This document shows, piece after piece, positions 37,854 to 46,818 of a stretch of DNA of 64,000 nucleotides; within the stretch, counting starts at the first letter, position 1; every line of letters starts with the position of its first letter. The stretch lies in the NCBI RefSeq assembly GCF_010078235.1, contig NZ_JAABOS010000002.1, forward strand, positions 186,001 through 250,000. Reading direction: 5' to 3'. The notes under the pieces are model-generated. The model saw only the letters and a program-made list of their open reading frames with translations, did not search any database and was not told the DNA's origin. Source of the DNA: Cognatundibacterium crateris. Its GTDB lineage: Bacteria > Pseudomonadota > Gammaproteobacteria > Burkholderiales > Burkholderiaceae_D. A program made the translations under genes and the position numbers.

Positions 37854-40417
37854 ACGGGCATTACACTTCAGCCTCCGCTGTGCCTAGCCTGCAAGCGCTG
37901 CAGGCAGCGTGGCAAATGGCAATCGTCCATGCCGGGCGCTATGCACTGGCCAGCGAAGCGGAACAGGAATTTCTGAATGGCTATCCGGTACAGCCGCCTT
38001 GTACTGTCATTTCTGCACTGGCACAGGCGGGGGAATTTCAGTTTCAGGATTTGCAGCTGGATGATAAGGATGTCTGGTTCCGCTGTCAGCTGGATTTGTC
38101 GCCTGAGGCGCGGTTCCTGCATTTCGATGGTTTAGCCACGCATACAGAAATTTTCTGGAATGACAGGCTGCTGCAGCGTACCGATAATATGTTCCTGCGC
38201 TATACGCTGAATTTGCAGGAACTGGATGTACATGGTCAGGGTACGCTGGCCATACGCTGCTGCGCACTAAATACCGAACTGGCAAAAAAACGCCCGCGAC
38301 CACGCTGGAAAACCCGCCTGGTCGAGCATCAGCAATTGCGCTGGTTACGCACCAGTCTGCTGGGCCGCATGCCGGGCTGGTCGCCACCGGTGCCACCGGT
38401 CGGTCCCTACCGTGATATCTGGATAGAATATGCGGCACCTGTAAGCCTGCGTGAAGTACAACTGCAGACGCGACTGTCGGCTCAGGATGGCGTGGTCAGT
38501 TTTTCTGCTACCTGTGTCAGCGAAGAACCGCTGCTGCAGGTCAGTCTGCATGTGGGCAGCTATACCCAGCAACTGGATTTACACCAGACGAGCGACTGCG
38601 GCACTGCGATACAAGGCGAATTACTGTTCCCCTCACCGCAGTTATGGTGGCCACATACCCATGGCAGACCGCAGTTGTACACCGCCTGCCTGGCACTGAC
38701 CACGGCGCGCGGGCAAAGCCTGATTGCACTCGGTGAGCTGGGTTTCCGCCACATTCATGTCGATACCCGCGATGGCAATTTCTCACTGCATGTGAATGAT
38801 GTAGCGGTTTTCTGTCGCGGCGCCTGCTGGACACCAGCCGATGTGCTGTCTTTGAATGCCAGCGAAGAAAAGCAGCGTCAGATGCTGACACTGGCACGTG
38901 ACGCCGGTATGAATATGCTGCGCGTAGTCGGTACCATGGTGTATGAAAACGCGCACTTTTACCGGCTGTGCGATGAACTCGGCATCCTGGTCTGGCAAGA
39001 CTTCATGTTTGCCAATATGGATTACCCGGTGGCCGACCTCGCTTTCGGTTTGCAAGTCTGTCAGGAAGCAAAATCTTTTTTAAGCCGCACCCAAACTTCT
39101 GCCTGTATCGCCGTCTTATGCGGCAACAGTGAAATCGAACAACAAGCCGCCATGCTGGGTCAGCCGCGTGAAAACTGGAGCAATCCATTTTTTAGCGAGA
39201 GCTTGCCGCAAATTTGTCAGGAGCTGCGGCCTGACTGTATTTACTGGCCATCCAGCCCCAGCGGCGGCGTGATGCCGTTTCAGGTCGACAGCGGCGTGGC
39301 GCATTATTTTGGCGTCGGCGCCTATTTGCGCCCGCTCGACGATGCGCGTCGTAGCGGTGTACGCTTCACTTCCGAATGCCTGGGTTTTTCCAATATGCCG
39401 GAAGACAGTCTGCTCGACAGTATGTCTGGACAGGGCGACTTCCCGGGTCTGCATCCGTCCTGGAAAAAAGCCGTGCCACGTGACCATGGCACAGGCTGGG
39501 ATTTTGAAGATGTGCGCGATCACTATCTGCAGCAATTATATGGATCAGACCCGGCACGTCTGCGCTATGCCGAACGTGAACGCTACATCGCACTGTCACG
39601 CCTGACTAGCGGTGAAGTCATGGCACAGGCCTTACATGAATGGCGCCGTCACGGTTCCGCTTGTCATGGCGCGCTGATCTGGTTCTGGCGCGATCTGTGG
39701 GCCGGTGCTGGCTGGGGACTGGTCGATGCATCGGGTCAGCCTAAAGCAGCCTATTACTTTGTCAAACGTGCGATGGCAGCGCAACTGGTGTTCTTCACTG
39801 ATGAAGGCCTGAACGGTCTGGCGATCCACGTCAGAAATGATGCGGCCAGCAGCCTGCATGGTAGCCTGAGTCTGCGGTTGACACGTCATGCCGACACCAA
39901 CATCGCGGACATCAGCGTGCCGGTTCAGGTGGCGCCGCACAGCAGCATCATGTTACGTGCCGATGCCTTGCTGCCGCATTTCATGGATACCAGCTATGCC
40001 TACCGTTTCGGCCCGCCCGGTCATCATCTGGCCAGCGTCCATCTGACACGGGATGGTGAAAGCACGGCCTGCAGCCATGATCATCACTTTCCGGCGGCGC
40101 GCTTAGCCGGCATGGAAAGCGATGCCGGACTGGATGCCAGCTGGCAGCCGGAAGGCAATGGCATGCTGCGCCTGCATTTGAGCTGCCGCCGCTTCCTGCA
40201 TGGTGTACAGCTACAAGTCAGCGGTGCCGAGGCACTGGATAATTACTTCCATTTAAGCCCGGGCCTTGTGTACACGGTCAGACTGCGTCTGCCTGGTTCT
40301 GCTGAGCAGGTCAAAGTGCAAGTCAACGCCATCAATCTGCTGTTTGCTGTGCGCATACGTCCGCCGGCTGAAGCATTCAATTCATCTCATCATAGCTACC
40401 CCGGGGACCAGGTTTGA
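37850..40417 (+). CDS. GH2 family beta-mannosidase-like protein
   Basis: A glycoside hydrolase family 2 protein of 855 aa. It has an N-terminal jelly-roll sugar-binding region, an Ig-like domain and a TIM barrel (about 310-640) with VFCRGACWTPADV and LRVVGTMVYENAHFYRLCDE. The acid/base Glu is in CGNSE (about residue 427), where GH2 enzymes normally have Asn before Glu; here it is Ser. The nucleophile Glu is in FTSECLGF (about residue 508). No signal peptide is seen, so it is cytoplasmic. It may act as a transglycosylase or glycan-modifying enzyme rather than a scavenging mannosidase. It overlaps both neighbours by 4 bp. Confidence 0.8.
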   Translation: MNGHYTSASAVPSLQALQAAWQMAIVHAGRYALASEAEQEFLNGYPVQPPCTVISALAQAGEFQFQDLQLDDKDVWFRCQLDLSPEARFLHFDGLATHTEIFWNDRLLQRTDNMFLRYTLNLQELDVHGQGTLAIRCCALNTELAKKRPRPRWKTRLVEHQQLRWLRTSLLGRMPGWSPPVPPVGPYRDIWIEYAAPVSLREVQLQTRLSAQDGVVSFSATCVSEEPLLQVSLHVGSYTQQLDLHQTSDCGTAIQGELLFPSPQLWWPHTHGRPQLYTACLALTTARGQSLIALGELGFRHIHVDTRDGNFSLHVNDVAVFCRGACWTPADVLSLNASEEKQRQMLTLARDAGMNMLRVVGTMVYENAHFYRLCDELGILVWQDFMFANMDYPVADLAFGLQVCQEAKSFLSRTQTSACIAVLCGNSEIEQQAAMLGQPRENWSNPFFSESLPQICQELRPDCIYWPSSPSGGVMPFQVDSGVAHYFGVGAYLRPLDDARRSGVRFTSECLGFSNMPEDSLLDSMSGQGDFPGLHPSWKKAVPRDHGTGWDFEDVRDHYLQQLYGSDPARLRYAERERYIALSRLTSGEVMAQALHEWRRHGSACHGALIWFWRDLWAGAGWGLVDASGQPKAAYYFVKRAMAAQLVFFTDEGLNGLAIHVRNDAASSLHGSLSLRLTRHADTNIADISVPVQVAPHSSIMLRADALLPHFMDTSYAYRFGPPGHHLASVHLTRDGESTACSHDHHFPAARLAGMESDAGLDASWQPEGNGMLRLHLSCRRFLHGVQLQVSGAEALDNYFHLSPGLVYTVRLRLPGSAEQVKVQVNAINLLFAVRIRPPAEAFNSSHHSYPGDQV

Positions 40418-42237
40418 ATTCGCAACAATTTCCGAGCCAGCAGATTCTGTTCAGGCCTGAGGCATTCTGGTTCGGTGAACCGGAAGCACCGCTGATGGGC
40501 TGGTACCATCCCGCCCATCTGCGTGAAGCAGCTGGCAGTCGCCAATGCGGCGTGGTGCTATGCGCACCGTTTGGGCATGAATACATGGTGGCTTACCGTT
40601 CATATAAACATCTGGCAGAACGGCTGGCACGCGCGGGCTTCGATGTACTGTTTTTCGATTACCGCAATACTGGCGATGCAGGCGATCAGGCGGGTAACCG
40701 GATAGAACAGTGGCAGGCCGATATCCGTAGCGCCTGTCAGACGCTGCGCGAGATAGCGCAGGTGAATCAGATTGCTTTGTTCGGCTTACGACTGGGCGCC
40801 TTGCTGGCCGCCAGCGTGCTGCAGGAATGTGATGCGAGTGCGCTCATCGGACTGGCACCGGTGATCTCAGGCCGCGCCTACAGCCGTGAATTGCGGGTGT
40901 TACGTACCATGGGCGCTACCACGCAAGTCGAAGAAACTGACAGCGCACGCCAGGTGGGTGAGGATGAGCTGACTGGCTATATATTCGATGCAGAGATGCG
41001 CACCAGCCTCGCAAAGCTCGATATGCTGAACATGGCAGCGCCAGCCTGTCCGGTGCTGCTGATCGCCCGTGATGATGTGAGCGGTCAGGAAGGCAAGCTG
41101 AATACACAATGGCAGGAAGCAGGCACCAATATCACGCTCAGCAGTACACCCGGTTATGCTGCGATGATGCCTGGCGATGCGTATGAGAGCGTGGTACCCG
41201 ATGAAATCTGGAGCGAAATTCTGGCCTGGCTCAGTCCCGCATTTCCCATCAGCGACAAGGAAATACCTGTCAGCAGCAGCCGGGAAACCAGCAAAATCCT
41301 GCACGTGGGGACGACACAGATTCAGGAAAAACTGGTGCAGTTCGATGGTTACACTGGTGTACTGAGTCAACCCGTGCATCCCATCGTTCCGCATTTACCT
41401 GCAGTCATACTGTGTAATATAGGTGCCAATCACCGGGTCGGCACCCACAGGCTGTACGTGCGTTTTGCCCGCGTCCTGGCGCAGGCTGGCTTTCCGGTAT
41501 TACGTTTTGATAAAGCCGGGATCGGTTATAGCAAGGCTACGCCGCAAGACACAGAAAACGATGTCTATGCCGATGGCGGCGTCAACGATATCCGGAATGC
41601 CATGTATTTCATGGAAAACAGCGTGTATTGTGAAGGTTTTGTCGTCGCAGGTTTATGCTCTGGTGCTTACTTCGCCTACCTGAGTGCGCTTGAGGATCAG
41701 CGGGTGCGCGGTGTAGTGCTGATGAATCAGCTGGTGTTCGAATGGCATGCCGGTGACACCATTACTGCGCGCAAACAGGAATCGATTAAATCCACCCATT
41801 TCTATGTCAAGGCAGTGCGTAATCTGCACACCTGGAAACGCCTGTTCAAGGGCGATATCCGGCTACGCCAGATCATACGCAAGCTCAGTGAACGGGTAGG
41901 AAAACGTCTGCGCACCATTTCTCAGGCGCTGATAGGAAAACTGATCAAGGACCACCATTTCTTAGGCAAGGTGGCCCGCCAGTTCCGTCAGCTGGATGCG
42001 CGCGGCGTAGAAGTCATGCTGATCATGGATGCAGGTGACGCCAGCGTCGATCTGATGACGGAGAATCTGGGGCGGCATGGCGTGTTGCTGGGTGACAGTG
42101 AAAGGATACGCCTGACGATATTCAAAGGCGCTGACCACACGTTCACCCCGCTATGGACGCAGCAGTATGTGAGCGATCTGCTGGTCAGCCATTTGCAAGT
42201 GCGTTTTCTGCCTGCCTCCGCAACGAAGGCAGAATAA
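40414..42237 (+). CDS. Tandem alpha/beta hydrolase (exosortase-locus type)
   Basis: A fusion of two alpha/beta hydrolase domains (607 aa). Domain 1 (about 1-285) has GLRLGALLA at the nucleophile elbow, with no Ser in the usual position. Domain 2 (about 300-600) has GLCSGAYFA, with Cys there, and a final GADHTFTPLW with the likely catalytic His. The two halves resemble hydrolases 2 and 1 that accompany exosortase A loci, usually as separate genes. They may release or transfer the carrier-bound group. The start is TTG overlapping the GH2 stop (TTGA). The 3' end overlaps the convergent flippase gene by 53 bp. Confidence 0.8.
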   Translation: MNSQQFPSQQILFRPEAFWFGEPEAPLMGWYHPAHLREAAGSRQCGVVLCAPFGHEYMVAYRSYKHLAERLARAGFDVLFFDYRNTGDAGDQAGNRIEQWQADIRSACQTLREIAQVNQIALFGLRLGALLAASVLQECDASALIGLAPVISGRAYSRELRVLRTMGATTQVEETDSARQVGEDELTGYIFDAEMRTSLAKLDMLNMAAPACPVLLIARDDVSGQEGKLNTQWQEAGTNITLSSTPGYAAMMPGDAYESVVPDEIWSEILAWLSPAFPISDKEIPVSSSRETSKILHVGTTQIQEKLVQFDGYTGVLSQPVHPIVPHLPAVILCNIGANHRVGTHRLYVRFARVLAQAGFPVLRFDKAGIGYSKATPQDTENDVYADGGVNDIRNAMYFMENSVYCEGFVVAGLCSGAYFAYLSALEDQRVRGVVLMNQLVFEWHAGDTITARKQESIKSTHFYVKAVRNLHTWKRLFKGDIRLRQIIRKLSERVGKRLRTISQALIGKLIKDHHFLGKVARQFRQLDARGVEVMLIMDAGDASVDLMTENLGRHGVLLGDSERIRLTIFKGADHTFTPLWTQQYVSDLLVSHLQVRFLPASATKAE

Positions 42238-43486
42238 AGCGCCAGACCACCACTGTCTCAAACACCTCGACGCAAATTAAGGCCACAATTGCACCCGCGC
42301 TGGCCCAAAAAGGCATGGTCAGCGTCGTGATCGCGATCACCAGCACCAGCGTCACCATGCCCAGCTTAAACATAGAGCGGAATGCGCCGCCACTCATGAG
42401 CCACGAAGTGCCGATAGTGCGTACCGCATTTACTGCAAAGTAAGCGCCCCATAACATGATCAGCAAATCCAGTCCGGCGTATTTATCTTTATCAATGAAA
42501 TGTGTGTGCAGCCAGGGCAAGGCCAGCAAGAGTACAGTGACAAAACTGAATACCACCACCTCTATACCGATCACTGACATCAAAGTCAGCTTACGCAAGC
42601 CTGCCCAGTTATGCTCCTGCATCAGACGCCCGGCCTCTGGCCGCGCTACCCGGGTCCAGGCTGCTACTGCCAGCGGTATCGGCATCAGCAACAGACGCGA
42701 GGCATTCAGATCTGCAATCGCTGCCGCCCCCAGCATCGCGCCTGACAAATAAACATAACTGTAATTGGACAGCCATCCCACCAGCGCACCGGCGACCGCC
42801 CAGCGCCCATGACTGCGTATGGTTTCCTGATGCGCCTGCAGGGTTTCCTGGTCATGGGCTTCGATCGCTACCTGGGTCGCTGTCAACTGCATCAGTGCGC
42901 CGCGTCCGTATAAGGCGGCCAGCAGGGAAGCAGCGGATAGCACCAGAAACAAGGGCAGCAGCGCCAGGCATTCAAAGTGCAACAAGCCGGTCAGACCGCT
43001 CAGCACCAGCAAGACATACACCACATCCTGACGCAGCACCTGGGGAATCGCAGACTGGATAAAGCCGACAGTGCGGCCGTATTCGCGCAAGCCATTGCCG
43101 ATCACATACAGGCCAAATGCTGCACCCAGCCCCCAGCTTTTTTCACCATAATGGGTGGCTGCAGGAATAAATTCGACTACCACAAAGGCGATCACCGCCA
43201 TCACCAAAGTCCAGATAATCTGGCGCATCCAGAAAGTACGCAGCAAATGGCGACGGGTATTTTCACTGACCACACTGGTCACTGTGGTCAACGGCCCGGC
43301 AATCCAGGAGTCCACCAGCAAACCTGCCAGCAAACCACCCGCATACAGCTGTCCATATAAGCCGTAGTCTTCTTTGGCTACTAAACGGATTAATAAAGCG
43401 CCAATCAGAAAATTCAGTGCGCTGAGCAGGCCCTGATCAATGACAGATAAGATGGAGGAAGAAAGAAATTTTTTATGAAAACTCAT
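42185..43486 (-). CDS. Polysaccharide/lipid-linked sugar flippase
   Basis: A 433-aa integral membrane protein with about 12 helices, of the Wzx/MATE-like polysaccharide export family. Typical segments are the N-terminal [21 protein letters not shown] and a helix-rich C-terminal half. It would move a lipid-linked glycan across the inner membrane. It lies convergent to the carrier-protein cluster and overlaps the hydrolase gene by 53 bp, which ties it to that locus by position. The exact substrate is unknown. Confidence 0.82.
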   Translation of the reverse strand: MSFHKKFLSSSILSVIDQGLLSALNFLIGALLIRLVAKEDYGLYGQLYAGGLLAGLLVDSWIAGPLTTVTSVVSENTRRHLLRTFWMRQIIWTLVMAVIAFVVVEFIPAATHYGEKSWGLGAAFGLYVIGNGLREYGRTVGFIQSAIPQVLRQDVVYVLLVLSGLTGLLHFECLALLPLFLVLSAASLLAALYGRGALMQLTATQVAIEAHDQETLQAHQETIRSHGRWAVAGALVGWLSNYSYVYLSGAMLGAAAIADLNASRLLLMPIPLAVAAWTRVARPEAGRLMQEHNWAGLRKLTLMSVIGIEVVVFSFVTVLLLALPWLHTHFIDKDKYAGLDLLIMLWGAYFAVNAVRTIGTSWLMSGGAFRSMFKLGMVTLVLVIAITTLTMPFWASAGAIVALICVEVFETVVVWRFILPSLRRQAENALANG

Positions 43487-43526
43487 GGGCTTGCGTTAAC
43501 ATTGGACTCAACGCTCACCATAACAT

Positions 43527-43583
43527 TGAGGGAAGATACTGGGAAGAACATTCCGGCATATTACATAAAACCCTCAGTTTTTT
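43527..43583 (+). promoter_or_regulatory. Hairpin leader with U-run before queC
   Basis: TGAGGG pairs with CCCTCA around a 38-base loop holding a second small stem (GGAA/TTCC). GTTTTTT follows directly, 11 bp before the queC start. The layout resembles a transcription attenuator. It does not match the preQ1-I riboswitch pattern that I know. Confidence 0.35.
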
Positions 43584-43593
43584 ACTTTACGAC

Positions 43594-44316
43594 ATGAACA
43601 ATTTACTTACTTCTGCTATGACGTCCGATACCGCACTGGTTTTATTCAGTGGCGGTCAGGATTCGACCACCTGTCTGGCCTGGGCGCTGGAGCGCTATGC
43701 GCGGGTGGAGACCATAGGCTTTGATTACGGCCAGCGTCATGCGATAGAACTCACGGTCAGACCACAGTTATTGTCACGCATTCGTGATATCCAGCCCGAA
43801 TGGCGCGAGCGGCTGGGTGAAGACCATATGATAGATCTGTCCCTGATTTCTCAGCTGTCCCATACCGCGATGACAGAAGATATCGCGATCGAGATGCAGG
43901 AAAACGGCTTACCGAATACTTTCGTACCCGGCCGTAATCTGATGTTCATGATGGTGGCAGCGACGCTGGCTTACCGCCGTGGTTTGAATGTGCTGGTCGG
44001 CGGCATGTGCGAGACTGATTTTTCCGGCTATCCCGACTGCCGCGACGACACCATGAAAGCACTGCAGGTCGCGCTGAATCTGGGCATGGCGACCCGCCTG
44101 AAACTGGAAACACCGCTGATGTGGATTAATAAAGCCCAAACCTGGTCGCTGGCTGCGCAGCTTGGCGGTCAGCCTCTGGTGGATCTGATACGGCAGGATA
44201 CCCATACCTGCTACCTGGGCGAACGCGGCGCGCTGCATGACTGGGGTTATGGCTGCGGCACTTGTCCTGCCTGTGAATTACGTGCACGCGGTTATCAGCA
44301 ATACAGCGCCGCCTGA
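43594..44316 (+). CDS. queC: 7-cyano-7-deazaguanine synthase QueC
   Basis: The ATP-dependent enzyme (240 aa) that converts 7-carboxy-7-deazaguanine to preQ0 in queuosine synthesis. The PP-loop FSGGQDSTT lies at about residues 18-26, [10 protein letters not shown] follows, and VPGRNLMFM is typical. Zinc cysteines are in [24 protein letters not shown] (first 10 residues [10 protein letters not shown], last 8 GCGTCPAC). ATG 43594 is assumed; an in-frame ATG at 43618 is as likely, as neither has a clear ribosome-binding site. No other que gene is nearby. Confidence 0.93.
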   Translation: MNNLLTSAMTSDTALVLFSGGQDSTTCLAWALERYARVETIGFDYGQRHAIELTVRPQLLSRIRDIQPEWRERLGEDHMIDLSLISQLSHTAMTEDIAIEMQENGLPNTFVPGRNLMFMMVAATLAYRRGLNVLVGGMCETDFSGYPDCRDDTMKALQVALNLGMATRLKLETPLMWINKAQTWSLAAQLGGQPLVDLIRQDTHTCYLGERGALHDWGYGCGTCPACELRARGYQQYSAA

Positions 44317-44369
44317 CCAGCCGCCGTGTAAGTCTGGTGTTAGGCTGTGCCGCTACACTAAGTCTAAGG

Positions 44370-44473
44370 TAGGACTTACGCAAAACCGCCCCAGCTGCGT
44401 TATGGCTCCTTGTCGTACTATGCGTACTGCCTGCGTCGCCAAGCCTTGCCGGGACAATTTTGCGTCAGTCCTA
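44370..44473. repeat. MITE-like inverted-repeat element, copy D
   Basis: A 104-bp element in the orientation opposite to copy C. The ends are TAGGACTTACGCAAAA and TTTTGCGTCAGTCCTA. Only 4 of 104 positions differ from copy C reverse-complemented, so both are recent. It lies between queC and the metallophosphoesterase gene. TA flanks both ends. Confidence 0.9.
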
Positions 44474-44555
44474 AGAAGAAGCTGTTTCTGTCTGCAGAAC
44501 GCGTAGTAAGCAGGCTGGCAGACTCTGGTTTTTATCACTTTTTTGACGGATCACC

Positions 44556-45299
44556 ATGCTGCTTGCCTTAATGACCGATCTCCATGCCAACCGCGAAGCG
44601 CTGGAAGCCTGCCTCGCGCATGCGCAACAACAAGGCGTATCCCAATATGCGTTTTTAGGTGATCTGGTCGGCTATGGCGCAGACCCGGGCTGGGTGGTGC
44701 AAACCGTGATGGAGTATACAGAACGCGGGGCGCAGGTGGTCATGGGCAACCACGATGCGGGGCTGTTTCAGGAAGAGCGGCAAGGCATGAATCCGGTCGC
44801 GCGTCAGGTAGTCGAATGGACCCGCTCCCAGCTCAGCCAGACGCAGCTGGATTTCCTGCGCGCCCTGCCTTACCGGGTGGAGCTGGACGAGGTGTTGCTG
44901 GTGCATGCAAATGCCTGGGCACCCGATAAATGGGAATACATCGATGGTGTGATGGAAGCGATGCGCAGTATGCATGCGTGCAAAGCCCAGATCACCTTCT
45001 GCGGTCATGTGCATGCGCCTACCCTGTATCACATGACCATGACCGGCAAGACTGGCGAATTTCTGCCGACGCCGGAAAACAGCATACCGCTGTCGCGCCA
45101 GCGTCGCTGGCTGGCCATCCCTGGCTCGGTCGGGCAGCCACGTGATGGCAATCCGGCCGCTTGCTATGCCAGCTTTGATACCGAAACCCAGGAGCTGACT
45201 TTTTTCCGCGTGCCGTATGACCACGACAGCGCGGCGCAAAAAGTGCTGGCAGCTGGCTTACCGGCGACACTGGCGAACCGTTTACTGACAGGAAATTAG
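44556..45299 (+). CDS. Metallophosphoesterase paired with kinase-Usp protein
   Basis: A calcineurin-like phosphoesterase of 247 aa with the full metal-binding set: DLHAN, GDLVGYG, GNHD, LLVHAN and GHVHAP. The substrate is unknown; relatives cleave phosphoproteins or nucleotides. The gene ends 2 bp before a Ser/Thr kinase gene, so a phosphatase/kinase pair is likely. Confidence 0.85.
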   Translation: MLLALMTDLHANREALEACLAHAQQQGVSQYAFLGDLVGYGADPGWVVQTVMEYTERGAQVVMGNHDAGLFQEERQGMNPVARQVVEWTRSQLSQTQLDFLRALPYRVELDEVLLVHANAWAPDKWEYIDGVMEAMRSMHACKAQITFCGHVHAPTLYHMTMTGKTGEFLPTPENSIPLSRQRRWLAIPGSVGQPRDGNPAACYASFDTETQELTFFRVPYDHDSAAQKVLAAGLPATLANRLLTGN

Positions 45300-45301
45300 G
45301 C

Positions 45302-46729
45302 ATGAACGCACGCAGCCTGCAGGCAGGAATGGAATTCGACGGCTACCGGCTGGAAGAAAAACTCCATACCGGCGGCATGGCAGCGTTATGGCGTATCACC
45401 GATCTGCGCGCACGCCATCTTGGCAAACCCGGGCTGGAACAGGCTGTGCCACCGCTGATCATGAAGGTGCCGCTGCTGTATTCCAGCGATGATCCAACCG
45501 CAATTGTGGCCTTTGAAGTTGAGCAGATGATTATGCCCAAACTCAAAGGGCCGCATGTGCCGCGCTATTTCGGCTCAGGTGACTTTGATGCCCAGCCCTA
45601 TATCGTGATGGAGCAGATCGCCGGCGAATCGCTGCGCAGTCGCTTTGAACAGGCGCCGTTACCGATAGAAGAGGTGGTCAGCACTGGCATACGGATTGCC
45701 TATGCGCTGCATGATTTGCATCGCCAGCATGTGATCCATCTCGATATCAAGCCCAGCAACATCATGTTCCGCAACGGCCTGGCGGTGCTGATCGATTTTG
45801 GTTTATCGCGTCACGACCGCCTGCCTGACCTGCTCGATGAAGAATTCCGCCTGCCGATGGGAACCGGCCCGTATATCTCGCCCGAGCAAGTACTGGGGGT
45901 ACGCAATGAACCACGCAGTGACCTGTTTTCGCTAGGCGTACTGCTGTATCACCTGGCGACCGGCGAACGTCCTTATGGTCATCCGACCTCGGTGGCTGGA
46001 CTGAAGAAACGGCTATACCGCGATCCTATTCCGCCGCGTCAGCATCGCCCCGACCTGCCGGCCTGGCTGCAGGAAATCATCTTGCGCTGTCTGGAAGTCA
46101 ATCCTCAGGACCGCTTTGATACTGCCGCGCAGCTCGGTTTTCTGCTACAGAATCCCGATCAGCTGACCCTGACCGCGCGCGCTGGCAAGCAACAACAGGA
46201 TGGCTATCTGGCGATGTTTAAACGGCGCTTAAAGGTGGCCGGTTCGGAACCGCTGTTGCAGCACACGGTGTCGGAACAATTAGCCAAGGCCCCCATCATC
46301 GTGGCCGCACTCGATCTGACCCATGGCTCAGAGGCGCTGGCTGAACAGCTGCGCCAGATCACACGCCGCATGCTGCAAACCGAACCCGGTGCACGGCTAG
46401 CCTGTCTGACCATACGCAAGACCAGCCGCATAGGCATGGATGAAAGCCTGATCCAGCAAGGTCAGAATATCCATGTCAAACAACTGGTTGATCTAAAACA
46501 CTGGGCGCGGCCTTTGCAAATGGCAGCCGACAAAATCACTTTCCATGTGCTGGAAGCGCCCGATCCGGCGACTGCCATCATCGACTATGCGCATAACAAT
46601 GATGTCGACCACATCATCATAGGCTCACGCGGCAGTTCAGCTTTGCGCCGCTATCTGGGCAGCGTATCGGCCCAGGTAGTGGCAGAAGCGAATTGCACGG
46701 TCACGGTAGTGAAGAACAGCGATAAATAA
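45302..46729 (+). CDS. Ser/Thr kinase fused to a universal stress protein domain
   Basis: A 475-aa cytoplasmic protein. The kinase domain (about 15-285) has LHTGGMAALW, lysine in IMKVPLL, HLDIKPSN (HRD changed to HLD), LIDFGLS and ISPEQVLG, so it is probably active. After a linker the C-terminal about 150 residues form a Usp domain, with the ATP-binding signature GSRGSSALRRYLGSVSAQVV. No membrane segment is seen. The Usp part may sense ATP or energy state and steer the kinase. It is encoded 2 bp after a metallophosphoesterase that may reverse its action. Confidence 0.88.
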   Translation: MNARSLQAGMEFDGYRLEEKLHTGGMAALWRITDLRARHLGKPGLEQAVPPLIMKVPLLYSSDDPTAIVAFEVEQMIMPKLKGPHVPRYFGSGDFDAQPYIVMEQIAGESLRSRFEQAPLPIEEVVSTGIRIAYALHDLHRQHVIHLDIKPSNIMFRNGLAVLIDFGLSRHDRLPDLLDEEFRLPMGTGPYISPEQVLGVRNEPRSDLFSLGVLLYHLATGERPYGHPTSVAGLKKRLYRDPIPPRQHRPDLPAWLQEIILRCLEVNPQDRFDTAAQLGFLLQNPDQLTLTARAGKQQQDGYLAMFKRRLKVAGSEPLLQHTVSEQLAKAPIIVAALDLTHGSEALAEQLRQITRRMLQTEPGARLACLTIRKTSRIGMDESLIQQGQNIHVKQLVDLKHWARPLQMAADKITFHVLEAPDPATAIIDYAHNNDVDHIIIGSRGSSALRRYLGSVSAQVVAEANCTVTVVKNSDK

Positions 46730-46818
46730 GGCGTTCAGGGCATTTTTGCCCCGACAGCCGCATATTTCCTTGGGTTTGATGTAGGCTGGACCGCTAAAAC
46801 GGCTAAAACTGCTGAAAC

